Assembly: GCA_017471185.1 (NCBI GenBank)
Contig: JAFUVZ010000007.1
Coordinates: 1 to 45,601, forward strand
Source of the DNA: Bacteroidaceae bacterium
GTDB taxonomy: Bacteria > Bacteroidota > Bacteroidia > Bacteroidales > Bacteroidaceae
DNA: 45,601 nucleotides
Direction: 5' to 3'
Below, piece by piece: positions 29,406 to 37,747 of this stretch. Position 1 is the first letter of the stretch; each line of letters starts with the position of its first letter. The translations under genes were made by a program, and so were the position numbers. Under the pieces are notes generated by a model. The model was not told the origin of the DNA and ran no database searches. It was given only the letters and a program-made list of their open reading frames with translations.

Positions 29406-30254
29406 ATGAAGAAAAATATCGTCATATTGTTGCTGACAGCCCTGACCTTGTCGTCATGCGGCAGTTTCACCAACCTTTACAAGCACAAGCTGAAGGAGAA
29501 AGACTACGATTATATGTACGAGGCGGCTAAAGAGTATTTCGTCTCAGGACAATATACCAAGTCAATCACACTGCTCAATGACGTGATAACCATCTTGAAA
29601 GGTTCAGACCGCGGTGAAGAGTCAGTATATATGTTGGCCATGAGTTATTACCTCAACAGGGAATATGCAATCGCCTCCCAGTCGTTCCAGCAGTATTATA
29701 CCTCATATCCAAGAGGCGTTTACACTGAACGTGCCAGGTTCTATGCCGGCAAGGCACTGTGGATATCTACCCCGGAGGCCCAGCTGGACCAGAGTGATAC
29801 TTATCAGGCTATTCAGGAGTTGCAGCTCTTTCTGGAGTTCTTCCCGAATTCCATCTATAAGGAGGAGGCTCAGGACATCATCTTTGAGGCTCAGGACAAA
29901 CTGGTGGAGAAGGAATTCGATGCTGCCAAGCTGTATTACAACTTGGGAACCTATATGGGTAACAACTACCAGGCTTGCGTGATAGCTGCCCAGAATGCGT
30001 TGAAGGATTATCCCTATACCAAGTATCGGGAAGACCTCTCCCTGCTGGTCATGAAGGCCAAGTATGAGCTGGCGGTCAACAGTGTGCTTTCCAGGAAGGC
30101 AGACCGTTATCGTGATGCGGTCGATGAGTGCTATGCTTTTAAGAATGAATATCCTGACAGTGCTAATGTGAAACTGGCGGATGAGTTGCTGCTGAAGTCG
30201 GAAGAAGCCTTGAAAGGTCTGCCTGAAGAAGACGAAGTGATTGGAGAAGAATAA
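29406..30254 (+). CDS. bamD: Outer membrane assembly lipoprotein BamD
   Basis: A 282-residue lipoprotein of the BAM complex that inserts beta-barrel proteins into the outer membrane. The signal peptide ends in the lipobox LSSC (lipidated Cys18). Several TPR-like helix pairs follow (YEAAKEYFVSGQYTKSI, YYLNREYAIASQSFQQY, NYQACVIAAQNALKDYPYT). The N-terminal extension of the frame (from 29334) is rejected because it overlaps the promoter and would bury the signal peptide. The omega gene follows after 28 bases. Confidence 0.94.
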   Translation: MKKNIVILLLTALTLSSCGSFTNLYKHKLKEKDYDYMYEAAKEYFVSGQYTKSITLLNDVITILKGSDRGEESVYMLAMSYYLNREYAIASQSFQQYYTSYPRGVYTERARFYAGKALWISTPEAQLDQSDTYQAIQELQLFLEFFPNSIYKEEAQDIIFEAQDKLVEKEFDAAKLYYNLGTYMGNNYQACVIAAQNALKDYPYTKYREDLSLLVMKAKYELAVNSVLSRKADRYRDAVDECYAFKNEYPDSANVKLADELLLKSEEALKGLPEEDEVIGEE

Positions 30255-30282
30255 AATACATTTTAAATAGCTTTTTAAGTTT

Positions 30283-30627
30283 ATGGATTACAAGAAAACA
30301 AATGCACCTACCACAACTGTGACAAGAGACGTGGTGAAATTGTGCGAAGATACTGGCAATGTGTATGAAACAGTTGCCATTATCGGCAAGCGTGCTAACC
30401 AGATTAGTGTGGAGATTAAGAACGACCTGTCCAAGAAACTGGCTGAGTTCGCTTCTTATAATGATAATCTGGAGGAAGTGTTTGAGAACCGCGAGCAGAT
30501 TGAGATCTCACGCTACTATGAGAAGCTTCCTAAACCTACGCTGATTGCTACGCAAGAGTATAAGGAAGGAAAGATTTACTATCGCAATCCTACCAAGGAG
30601 AAGCAAAATATGGACGACCTGCAATGA
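30283..30627 (+). CDS. rpoZ: RNA polymerase omega-like subunit, Bacteroidota type
   Basis: A 114-residue small cytoplasmic protein. It has the omega/Rpb6 core (NVYETVAIIGKRANQISVEIKNDLSKKLAEF), in which helices around IGKRANQI pack against the beta' subunit. A Tyr- and Lys-rich tail typical of the Bacteroidota form follows. It sits between bamD and a DUF4293 gene, an arrangement I recall as common in Bacteroides and Prevotella. Its stop overlaps the next start by four bases (ATGA, 30624-30627). Confidence 0.88.
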   Translation: MDYKKTNAPTTTVTRDVVKLCEDTGNVYETVAIIGKRANQISVEIKNDLSKKLAEFASYNDNLEEVFENREQIEISRYYEKLPKPTLIATQEYKEGKIYYRNPTKEKQNMDDLQ

Positions 30628-31079
30628 TACAGCGCATTCAAACCCTTTACTGGCTGCTCATCACCGCTCTGCTGGTGGTGAGCATGTTGTTTCCTATCGG
30701 TTTCTTCCATGTTGAAGGTGCTGCTTTCGACAATGTGCTGAATCCGAAAGGACTGACTATGGCTGATGGCACTTTCCAGAGCACATGGGGCTTGTTCGCC
30801 ATCTTGTTTCTGGATGCAGTGGTGACATTCGCTACCATATTCTTATATAAGAACCGCATGCTACAGGTTCGTATGACTGTGTTCAGTGCTTTGCTGTTAA
30901 TCGGTTATTATGCAGCGGTGGGAGTGTTTGTCTATATGTTGCAGAGTGACCTGAACGCTTCCTTCCGTCCGGGATGGGCATTGGCTTTACCATTAGTTTG
31001 CATCATTATCGATTACCTCGCTTTCCGTGCCACCTATGCTGATGAAGTCATGGTACGGGCAGCGGATAGACTTAGATAA
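30624..31079 (+). CDS. DUF4293 four-helix membrane protein
   Basis: A 151-residue integral membrane protein with four predicted helices (LYWLLITALLVVSMLFPIGF; LFAILFLDAVVTFATIFLY; MTVFSALLLIGYYAAVGVFVYML; ALALPLVCIIIDYLAF). The second helix ends in LYKNRMLQVRMTVF, followed by the third. It ends in a short basic tail. It matches the DUF4293 family of Bacteroidota in start (MIQRIQTLYWLL), size and location after the omega gene. The function is not known. It is translationally coupled to the omega gene. Confidence 0.85.
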   Translation: MIQRIQTLYWLLITALLVVSMLFPIGFFHVEGAAFDNVLNPKGLTMADGTFQSTWGLFAILFLDAVVTFATIFLYKNRMLQVRMTVFSALLLIGYYAAVGVFVYMLQSDLNASFRPGWALALPLVCIIIDYLAFRATYADEVMVRAADRLR

Positions 31080-31097
31080 TGGAAAATGGTATCCATT

Positions 31098-31124
31098 AAA
31101 AAAGCAGCCGAAGCTGCTTTTTTT
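31098..31124. terminator. Bidirectional intrinsic terminator
   Basis: An AAGCAGC-CGAA-GCTGCTT type hairpin (about 31102-31117) with an A-run before it and a T-run after it. It serves both the DUF4293 gene (plus) and the convergent OmpA gene (minus), whose stop lies at its edge. Confidence 0.88.
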
Positions 31125-31806
31125 AATTCTGTGAAGCTTCAGCTTCAGCATCCTTGATCATCTGCTCGCTGGCATACATGAAGATCTCGACGCGACGGTT
31201 CTCAGCTGCGGTCTTGGTCTCGTCATACTGGTCGTAACCGACACCTTCTACAGTCTTGAACTGCTTGCTGGGTACACCACACTGTTTCAGGAACTTCTCC
31301 ACTGACTCAGCACGCTGGTTAGATACCTTGATATTGGCATCATAAGTACCAACCTTGTCTGTATGACCAACGATAGCAATGTCAGTCGTGTTGTCTTCTG
31401 TCAGGATACCTGCCAGCTCTGTGAGAGACTTCTTTGAATTGTCACTCAGGGCAGAAGAGTTGAATCCGAAAAGAATGCCAGAGTCGAATGAAACCTTTAC
31501 GGCATCCAGACCATTGTTATCCTGCACCTTCTCTACTTCTGCACCTTCTATCTGAGCTGCAGCGGTTGCTTTCTTGTCCATCTTACGTCCGATGACTGCA
31601 CCGGTACCTGCACCAACCGCACCACCAATGGCAGCGCCAATCAGTGCACCGTTACCCTTGCCGATCAGGCCACCTATGATGGCGCCAACGGCAGCGCCGC
31701 CACCACCACCGATGGCTGTGCCTTTAGCTGTGTTGTTCATCGTACCGCAGCTTGCCAGCAGGAGAGCTGCACTTAACAAAATGGCTGTAAACTTAGTCTT
31801 TTTCAT
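31123..31806 (-). CDS. OmpA-family lipoprotein with glycine-zipper region
   Basis: A 227-residue lipoprotein (ATG at 31806; the frame extends to 31827 but the MKKTKF start fits a signal peptide). The lipobox is LASC with Cys20. Residues about 27-75 are a glycine-zipper stretch (GGGGGAAVGAIIGGLIGKG and GALIGAAIGGAVGAGTGAVIG), which could insert in or associate with membrane. The C-terminal OmpA domain (about 105-215) has the peptidoglycan-binding residues in VGHTDKVGTYDANIKVSNQRAESV and ENRRVEI. Likely role: anchoring the outer membrane to peptidoglycan. It is monocistronic, with its own -7 element. Confidence 0.93.
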   Translation of the reverse strand: MKKTKFTAILLSAALLLASCGTMNNTAKGTAIGGGGGAAVGAIIGGLIGKGNGALIGAAIGGAVGAGTGAVIGRKMDKKATAAAQIEGAEVEKVQDNNGLDAVKVSFDSGILFGFNSSALSDNSKKSLTELAGILTEDNTTDIAIVGHTDKVGTYDANIKVSNQRAESVEKFLKQCGVPSKQFKTVEGVGYDQYDETKTAAENRRVEIFMYASEQMIKDAEAEASQN

Positions 31807-31842
31807 ACAATTTCCTTTTATATACATTTACTAATCATGATA

Positions 31843-31850
31843 CAAATTTA
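31843..31850 (-). promoter_or_regulatory. -7 promoter element of the OmpA lipoprotein gene
   Basis: TAAATTTG on the minus strand matches TAnnTTTG and lies 36 bases before ATG 31806. The distance also favours that start. Confidence 0.65.
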
Positions 31851-31936
31851 ATGATTAAATGTAATATCACTGCTATTACTGCGCCATTTTTTTCACTTTT
31901 TTGAGTTTTATTTATGTATGATGCCAAATATTTGTG

Positions 31937-31944
31937 TAATTTTG
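31937..31944 (+). promoter_or_regulatory. -7 promoter element of the metallopeptidase gene
   Basis: TAATTTTG matches TAnnTTTG and lies 32 bases before the ATG at 31977. Confidence 0.65.
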
Positions 31945-31976
31945 TTCCCAGATGTATGTTTTAAATTTAAAGTATT

Positions 31977-32843
31977 ATGAGATTAGACGGAAGACGCGAA
32001 AGTTCAAACGTAGATGATCGCCGCAGATTGAGCGGTGGCGGTAAAGCCGGTCTGGGTATCGGCAGCTTGATTATCGTTGCCCTCATCACTTGGTTTATGG
32101 GAGGTAATCCTCTGAGTGTGTTGACTAATGCCGATTTAGGCAGCATGACCTCTACCACTCAGGAGAATACCAACCGTGAGTTTACTCCGGAAGAAGAGGA
32201 GCTGGCTAAGTTCTCTCGCCAGATTCTGGCAGGTACGGAGGATGTATGGACAAAGGTGTTCAAGCAGTATGGCAGGACTTACCAGCCTCCTAAGATGGTG
32301 CTTTTCACGGGTAGTGTGCAGACAGCTTGCGGTGGTGCTACCTCACAGGTGGGACCGTTCTATTGCTCTGCAGATGAGTCTCTGTATATCGACCTCTCTT
32401 TCTTCAGTGAGATGAGACAGTCATTGGGAGCTGATGGCGACTTCGCTTACGCTTATGTGATTGCCCATGAAGTGGGGCATCATGTACAGCATCTGTTAGG
32501 AACCTTGGATAAGGCTCATAGCCAGATGGCAAGGATGAGTGAGACGGAAAGCAACCGCATGAGTGTGCGTATAGAGCTGCAGGCTGATTTCTATGCAGGC
32601 GTATGGGCATATCACGACAACCAGATGTTCGGATCTTTAGAGGCAGGCGACTTGGAAGAGGCTATCAACTGTGCAGCTGTGATTGGCGACGACTATCTGC
32701 AGAAGAAGGCACGTGGCTATGCCGTACCAGAGTCATTCAACCATGGTAGTTCACAGCAGCGTCAGAAGTGGCTTACCCTCGGCTTACGTACAGGTGACCT
32801 CAACAGAGGCGATACCTTCAGCCTGAGCTTTAGCGATCTTTAG
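31977..32843 (+). CDS. Neutral zinc metallopeptidase (YpfJ-like)
   Basis: A 288-residue membrane-anchored metallopeptidase of the putative neutral zinc peptidase family. The N-terminus is a short charged segment, MRLDGRRESSNVDDRR. It leads into one membrane helix (LGIGSLIIVALITWFMGG, about 25-43). The zinc motif is HEVGH (His164, Glu165, His168). The upstream segment ACGGATSQVGPFYCSADESLY is conserved in the family. The substrate is unknown. It is a single-gene unit with its own promoter element and terminator. Confidence 0.93.
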   Translation: MRLDGRRESSNVDDRRRLSGGGKAGLGIGSLIIVALITWFMGGNPLSVLTNADLGSMTSTTQENTNREFTPEEEELAKFSRQILAGTEDVWTKVFKQYGRTYQPPKMVLFTGSVQTACGGATSQVGPFYCSADESLYIDLSFFSEMRQSLGADGDFAYAYVIAHEVGHHVQHLLGTLDKAHSQMARMSETESNRMSVRIELQADFYAGVWAYHDNQMFGSLEAGDLEEAINCAAVIGDDYLQKKARGYAVPESFNHGSSQQRQKWLTLGLRTGDLNRGDTFSLSFSDL

Positions 32844-32863
32844 TTACAAGCTACAGCAAAAAA

Positions 32864-32896
32864 GAGCGGCGATGATTTCATCGCCGCTTCTTTTTC
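32864..32896 (+). terminator. Intrinsic terminator after the metallopeptidase gene
   Basis: A stem of about 10-11 bp (AGCGGCGATGA at 32865-32875 with its complement to 32888) with a tiny loop is followed by TTCTTTTTC. It lies 21 bases after the stop codon. Confidence 0.9.
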
Positions 32897-32898
32897 TC

Positions 32899-32940
32899 CA
32901 TTCTTCATTCTTCATTCTCCATTCTCCATTCTCCATTAAT
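32899..32940. repeat. Heptamer tandem array, 6 units, overlapping the tricorn-like gene stop
   Basis: Six in-phase 7-base units (CATTCTT, CATTCTT, CATTCTC three times, CATTAAT). The stop codon of the minus-strand protease gene (32936-32938) lies in the last unit. Same family as the arrays at 27132 and 43345. Confidence 0.9.
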
Positions 32941-35900
32941 CTAAGTGTAAGTCCTTGAAAGTACGAGGAGCAGGAACGCCAGGGAGAGGCTTCCGGTCCT
33001 TCAACTGCTGAAGCACAACCTCAATGGCTTTGTTCAACTGTTCATCCTCACCATTGTACTCCTTGATTGGATCATTGTCAATCAGAATATCAGGATCTAC
33101 ACCATGATTCTCCACAATCCACTGGCCAGTCTTGGCATCGTAGTTGGTGAAGAATGGAACCCGAACGTCTGTACCGTCCATGTAAGGCAGTGAACCGCTG
33201 ATGCCTATGATACCACCCCAAGTGCGAGTACCGATTACCGTACCCATGTTGTTAGCCTTGAAACTCCAAGGGAACAGGTCTCCGTCAGATGCAGAATACT
33301 TGTTGATCAACAATACCTTTGGTCCGTGCAGCGCACCGTCAGGCACTGTGTTGGTCGTGCTTGAAGTACGACTCATGGTCATACGGTAAGGTTCACGCAA
33401 CAGACGCTCAATAATCATAGGAGATACGTTACCGCCACCATTCTCACGGTCATCGATAATCAATGCTTCCTTATCTAACTGAGGATAGTAGTAGCGTACG
33501 AACTCATTCAGACCTTCGGGACCCATGTCAGGAATATAGATGTAACCTACACGGCCATTGGTAGCCTTCTCCACAGTCTTGATGTTGTTCTGTACCCATT
33601 CATAATGGTAGAGAGGATACTCGTCAGCGATGGGCTTGATGACTACTTTGTGAGCACCCGCAGCGGAAGCACTGCCGTTCACGCTCAGTTCAGTCAGCAC
33701 GTCTGCCTTGCCAATCAACAGCTCGTAGATGTTGCTTACAGAATTGGTTGGAACGCCATCGATGGCAGTGATGAAATCACCCACCTTCACATTGATACCG
33801 GGCTCAGTCAGTGGAGAACGCAGTTCCTCACGATAAGGAGCACCTTCCAGAATCTTCGTTACCTTGAAGAAACCGCTCTTGTCACGGCTCAGTTCTGCAC
33901 CTAATAGACCCATCTTGATGCGCTCTGCCTCAGGCTTCTCACCTGCAGAAACGTATGCGTGACCGCAAGCTAACTCACTGATCATCTCACCAATCACATA
34001 GTTCAGGTCCAGACGGGTCTTCACATATGGCAGCAGTTCGGCATATTTCTTCTTGATAGCCTTCCAATCCACGCCATGCATGTTCTCTAAGTAGAATCCG
34101 TCACGGAATGCACGCCATACCTCGTCAAAGATCTGTGGCCATTCCTCAGCGTAATCCACTACAGCTACCATATTGTCCATCTGTACAGGCTTGTCTAATT
34201 TGATGTGTTCAGATGGGAAATCCACCACATACAGCTTGTTACGGTCAGAAATAATGGCCTTCTTACCACCGGCAGTATAAGCGGAGATGCGTCCGTCAGC
34301 CACCTTATTATCCTCCTGCTTCTCAAAGTCGAAAGCCATGATGCTTCTGCCACTCTGATACCACAGTTTCTTGCCGTCACTGAAGAAGTAGCTCATGTAA
34401 CCCTCGCCACCACGGACTGGCAGCTTCACGATGCGGCTGAACAGTCCGTCAGCGTCAATCTTCACATCCACAGCCTTCTTAGCTTCACCTTCACCAGTTC
34501 TTCCACCTTGTGGACCTGCTGGCTTGCTGTCATTGTCAGTACTGATCTGGTCATCTTTTGGCAAGAGTGGGGAAGGGCTGTCCTTGCTCAATGTAGCTAA
34601 ATAGATACCCCCCATGTTGGTGTAAGCATAATCCCATTCCACACGGCTGTAGATAGGGCTCAGGTCTCGGTTAGAGTTGAAGATGAGGTACTTGCCATCT
34701 GTACTGAACACAGGAGATGAAGAACTGTACCACTTCTCTGTAACAGGATATTCCTTGTTGGTCTTGAGATTATACACATATACCACACTCATGTCGTTCT
34801 TCTCCGGACGGGTATAGGTAATCCACTGTGAGTCCGGAGAGAACTGCACCTGACGGAACTCGCTCTCCGGACAGGTCAATACGGTGCGCTTGCTCTTGGC
34901 AGCCACGTTCACCTCCACCAGACGGTTTTTGCGGTCGGTATAGAGAATCGTCTTGCTGTCAGGAGCCCAAGCCAGTGCACGGATATAAGTGTCATTGTTC
35001 TTCGTCAGTTGTACAGGCTCACCGCCTTGCTGCTCCTGCAGCCACACCTCAGTCTCGCCCGTCTTGTCACTGATGTAAGCGATGTACTTGCCGTCAGGAC
35101 TGATCTGAGCGCCACGGTCGTTGGCACCTGGAGTGCGGGTGATGTTCCTCACCACACCTTGATTGGCAGGAATGTCAAACACCTCGCCACGTGCAGTCAC
35201 TGCCAGACGCTTGCCATCGGCAGATACGCTTGCTGCGGTTACGTAATCTTCCAGTTCCTTGTATTCCTTTCTGCTATAAATGTTATCAGAAGCCAAGGAA
35301 ACGGTTATCTTCGTGCTCTGACGGGTCTTCGGATCAAGTTTATACAGGTAACCGCCCTTCTCGTAAACGATGACCTGACCGTTAGAACTCGGGAACTTCA
35401 CGTCATAATCCGTGTAGTTCGTCACTTTCTCTGTCTGCTTGGTCTGTGTGTTATACACGAAGATATTCATGGTCATGTCACGGTCGGAGATGAAGAAAAT
35501 CTCATGGCCAATCCACATAGGCATGATGTCTTGAGCGTCATTCTTAGTGATGTTTTCCACTGTCTTGGCCTGTGGGTCATAGATCCAGATGTCGTCTGCC
35601 ATACCGCCACGATAGTATTTCCAGGTACGGAACTCACGCATTACGCGGTTATAAGCCATCTTCTTGCCATCAGGGGAATAGCTGCAGAAACCACCCTCTG
35701 GCAGAGGAATCTCCTCACTCATGCCACCTTCTTTAGAGATGGTCCACAGCTTACCGATGAACCCGTCACCGATACGGTTGCGGTAAACGATATTCTTGCC
35801 GTCTGTGCTCCAGGTCAGTACCATGTTGTTAGGACCCATGCGGTCGCCTAAGTCGTCACGTGAGTTGGTCGATGTGAACGTAAGTCGCTTGGGTTCACCG

Positions 35901-36184
35901 CCATCCTTGGAAATCAGATACACCTCACGGTTGCCGTCATACTCACCGGTAAAGGCGATAGACTTGCCGTCTGGAGAATAACGGGCAAACATTTCATAAC
36001 CCACGTGTGAGGTCAAGCGTGTTGCCTCACCGCCATTGATAGATACTTTGAACAGGTCACCTCCGTAAGAGAAAGCAACTTCCTGGCCATTGGTGGCCGG
36101 GAATCGCAGCAGTCTCGCCTCGTCAGCATGGCTGTTCAATGCTGCTCCTGCTAAAAGCAGGGCGAAAATCATTTTCTTGTTCAT
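32936..36184 (-). CDS. Tricorn-like S41 peptidase with beta-propeller
   Basis: A 1082-residue exported protease. The signal peptide is residues 1-20 (MNKKMIFALLLAGAALNSHA). Two blocks of WD40-like PD40 propeller repeats follow (e.g. YSPDGKSIAFTGE, ISPDGKYIAYISDKTGE, FSPDSQWITYTRP), then a core domain, a PDZ domain (about 780-850, GINVKVGDFITAIDGVPTN) and the S41 catalytic domain. His742 (CGHAYV) and Ser966 (SASDGD) match the tricorn catalytic His and Ser, which lie at similar positions in the archaeal enzyme. It probably degrades peptides in the periplasm. Monocistronic, with its own -7 element; no terminator hairpin serves this strand, only the heptamer array. Confidence 0.94.
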   Translation of the reverse strand: MNKKMIFALLLAGAALNSHADEARLLRFPATNGQEVAFSYGGDLFKVSINGGEATRLTSHVGYEMFARYSPDGKSIAFTGEYDGNREVYLISKDGGEPKRLTFTSTNSRDDLGDRMGPNNMVLTWSTDGKNIVYRNRIGDGFIGKLWTISKEGGMSEEIPLPEGGFCSYSPDGKKMAYNRVMREFRTWKYYRGGMADDIWIYDPQAKTVENITKNDAQDIMPMWIGHEIFFISDRDMTMNIFVYNTQTKQTEKVTNYTDYDVKFPSSNGQVIVYEKGGYLYKLDPKTRQSTKITVSLASDNIYSRKEYKELEDYVTAASVSADGKRLAVTARGEVFDIPANQGVVRNITRTPGANDRGAQISPDGKYIAYISDKTGETEVWLQEQQGGEPVQLTKNNDTYIRALAWAPDSKTILYTDRKNRLVEVNVAAKSKRTVLTCPESEFRQVQFSPDSQWITYTRPEKNDMSVVYVYNLKTNKEYPVTEKWYSSSSPVFSTDGKYLIFNSNRDLSPIYSRVEWDYAYTNMGGIYLATLSKDSPSPLLPKDDQISTDNDSKPAGPQGGRTGEGEAKKAVDVKIDADGLFSRIVKLPVRGGEGYMSYFFSDGKKLWYQSGRSIMAFDFEKQEDNKVADGRISAYTAGGKKAIISDRNKLYVVDFPSEHIKLDKPVQMDNMVAVVDYAEEWPQIFDEVWRAFRDGFYLENMHGVDWKAIKKKYAELLPYVKTRLDLNYVIGEMISELACGHAYVSAGEKPEAERIKMGLLGAELSRDKSGFFKVTKILEGAPYREELRSPLTEPGINVKVGDFITAIDGVPTNSVSNIYELLIGKADVLTELSVNGSASAAGAHKVVIKPIADEYPLYHYEWVQNNIKTVEKATNGRVGYIYIPDMGPEGLNEFVRYYYPQLDKEALIIDDRENGGGNVSPMIIERLLREPYRMTMSRTSSTTNTVPDGALHGPKVLLINKYSASDGDLFPWSFKANNMGTVIGTRTWGGIIGISGSLPYMDGTDVRVPFFTNYDAKTGQWIVENHGVDPDILIDNDPIKEYNGEDEQLNKAIEVVLQQLKDRKPLPGVPAPRTFKDLHLD

Positions 36185-36219
36185 ACTGTTTATTTCGGTT
36201 GATTGATTATATCATGCTA

Positions 36220-36227
36220 CAAATTTA
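36220..36227 (-). promoter_or_regulatory. -7 promoter element of the tricorn-like gene
   Basis: TAAATTTG on the minus strand matches TAnnTTTG and lies 35 bases before the ATG. Confidence 0.65.
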
Positions 36228-36327
36228 CGAACAATAATTAACAATTCGTACCGTTTGCCTGAAAAATGTTGCAAATGCAAATAAAGAAATTCAAGATTAA
36301 GAAGTAATGAAAGCCCACAATGGAAAC

Positions 36328-36406
36328 GGCCTGAAAGGCCAAAAAGCAAGTAGCCCAGGGCATCGCCCTGGGTATAAGGATGTGGTTAGGTCCGCCCTGA
36401 AGGGGC
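36328..36406. repeat. REP-like palindromes, cluster 1
   Basis: Three small palindromes in tandem: GGCCT-GAA-AGGCC (36328-36340); CCCAGGGC-ATC-GCCCTGGG (36354-36372); and GCCCTGAAGGGGC (about 36394-36406). They belong to the same families as the repeats around the transposase at 37748 and lie just beyond the 3' end of the GIN-domain gene. The order (CCCAGGGC type, then GCCCT-GAA type) is the same as at 37668-37722. Confidence 0.85.
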
Positions 36407-36424
36407 AACAGCATTTAGAGAATG

Positions 36425-37285
36425 TCAATCCATTCTATAGATACCTTTTTTGCCTGTATCGACGGTAGTAGGATTACCTTTGTAACCGATACTGCCTGAC
36501 CCGCTTTTGCGGGCCTTGATAGAGTTATTGGCATGACAAGTGATCTCGCCACTGCCTGAAGAACTGGCAGACACATCCTCTGCAATCAGATTCTGCGCGT
36601 CAATGTCACCGCTGCCAGCAATAGAGTAGGATGCCTCACGGGTATTACCCTGCATCTTGAAACCACCGCTACCGGAAATAGAAGCTGTTACCTGTTGAGA
36701 CTCAATGCCTGTAATCTCTATGTCACCACTACCGGCGATAGAAGCCTCTAAGTCATTGCACTTCAGGTTATGCGCTTCAATGTCGCCGCTGCCTGCGATA
36801 GAAATCTTTACGTCACCCTGACACTGGATATTGTCACAGTCCATGTCACCACTGCCTGCTACACTCAGCTTCAGTTTGTCTGTTGTCAGGCCGTTCATCA
36901 TCTTGAAGTCGCCAGATCCGGCTATGCCCATGGCAGTCAGGTTCTCAGCCTGGATAGTGAAGTCCAGCTTACCTCTGTTGTTAATGCTGTAGCCCTTCTT
37001 GAACCTGATGGTCAACGTATTGTCCTCTACAAAAACCTCCAATAGCTCAGCCAGGTTGTCAGATGTTACCACTGAAACAGAGGGAGCCCCTTGCCGTTGG
37101 GTGAAATACACGTTACCACTGCCAGCCAGGCTGATCTTGTCGAAGTTCGTCACCTTATATTCCTTCGTTACATAATTATTGCTGGCTGTAACTCTCTTGG
37201 TATTCACACCATCCACAATCATACTGCAAGCCGTCATGCTGATGGTCAGCATCAGGGCAAATAAAGCAAAGGTCAATTTTTTCAT
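36425..37285 (-). CDS. GIN-domain (DUF2807) lipoprotein
   Basis: A 286-residue lipoprotein with lipobox MTAC (Cys20). From about residue 45 it is a beta-solenoid of the DUF2807 'auto-transporter adhesin head, GIN' family. Regularly spaced turns read AGSGN, AGSGD (five or more times), SGSGG, SGSGE and SGSGS, one every 15-25 residues, marking the corners of the parallel beta-helix. It is presumably anchored in the outer or inner membrane. No function is established for the family. The upstream region carries a TGTCC dyad at 37391-37434. Confidence 0.88.
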   Translation of the reverse strand: MKKLTFALFALMLTISMTACSMIVDGVNTKRVTASNNYVTKEYKVTNFDKISLAGSGNVYFTQRQGAPSVSVVTSDNLAELLEVFVEDNTLTIRFKKGYSINNRGKLDFTIQAENLTAMGIAGSGDFKMMNGLTTDKLKLSVAGSGDMDCDNIQCQGDVKISIAGSGDIEAHNLKCNDLEASIAGSGDIEITGIESQQVTASISGSGGFKMQGNTREASYSIAGSGDIDAQNLIAEDVSASSSGSGEITCHANNSIKARKSGSGSIGYKGNPTTVDTGKKGIYRMD

Positions 37286-37390
37286 ATCTTCATATTTTTA
37301 AGTTTATTATCTGCAATCCTTGTAACAAATACTGTGCCAAAAACCTAATTTGTTTATTTATAGCATAATGAGAAAATCCCCATTTTCCCC

Positions 37391-37434
37391 AAGTGTCCAA
37401 TTATTTGACACACCTGTCCATTTTCTGGACACTT
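37391..37434. promoter_or_regulatory. Candidate operator: nested TGTCC inverted repeats
   Basis: AAGTGTCC (37391-37398) and GGACACTT (37427-37434) form a perfect 8-bp outer dyad. Inside, TGTCCA-TTTTC-TGGACA is a perfect 6-bp dyad (37415-37431), and TGTCCAA...TTTGACA (37394-37410) a partial one. It lies about 110-150 bases upstream of the GIN-domain gene start. It could be a regulator binding site or a structured RNA; nothing more can be said from sequence. Confidence 0.45.
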
Positions 37435-37532
37435 CTCACTTCATTAGACGGATTACAGACTCAAAAAGTTGCAAGCCCAAGATAAAAAAATAGATGTTTG
37501 CTCATTCTCATAGTAAAGGGACAAAAGTAAAC

Positions 37533-37734
37533 GCCCCGCAGGGGCAGAGATCCAATACCATCCCTTAGGTCAGTATGAGGTATGCCCAGAGGGGACAACA
37601 TAAACATAGTCCATGGATTTAGCAGATTCAGTTGAAAGTACGCCCCGCAGGGGCAGAGAGCCAATAGCCCAGGGCAACGCCCTGGGTATAAAGGCAATTA
37701 GAGGTATTCGCCCTGAAAGGGCAAAAGCATTTAA
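37533..37734. repeat. REP-like palindromes left of the transposase, including inverted-repeat arm
   Basis: Four palindromes: GCCCC-GCA-GGGGC twice (37533-37545 and 37642-37654), CCCAGGGC-AAC-GCCCTGGG (37668-37686) and GCCCT-GAA-AGGGC (37710-37722). The last, with its tail to 37734, is the exact inverted counterpart (one base different) of 38208-38232 on the other side of the transposase gene. Confidence 0.9.
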
Positions 37735-37747
37735 ATGGAAAAGCTAC

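Larger units (their letters stand above)
37286..37747. other. 462-base non-coding region: dyad and REP block
   Basis: Contains the leader of the GIN-domain gene, an inverted-repeat element at 37391-37434, and from 37533 a block of REP-like palindromes running up to the transposase gene. I see no open frame worth calling; the 78-residue frame at 37461-37697 (minus) is made of the palindromes. Confidence 0.8.

Noticed and set aside
35009..35851. A 280-residue plus-strand frame
   Set aside because: It is antisense to the tricorn-like protease, whose domains and promoter are clear.
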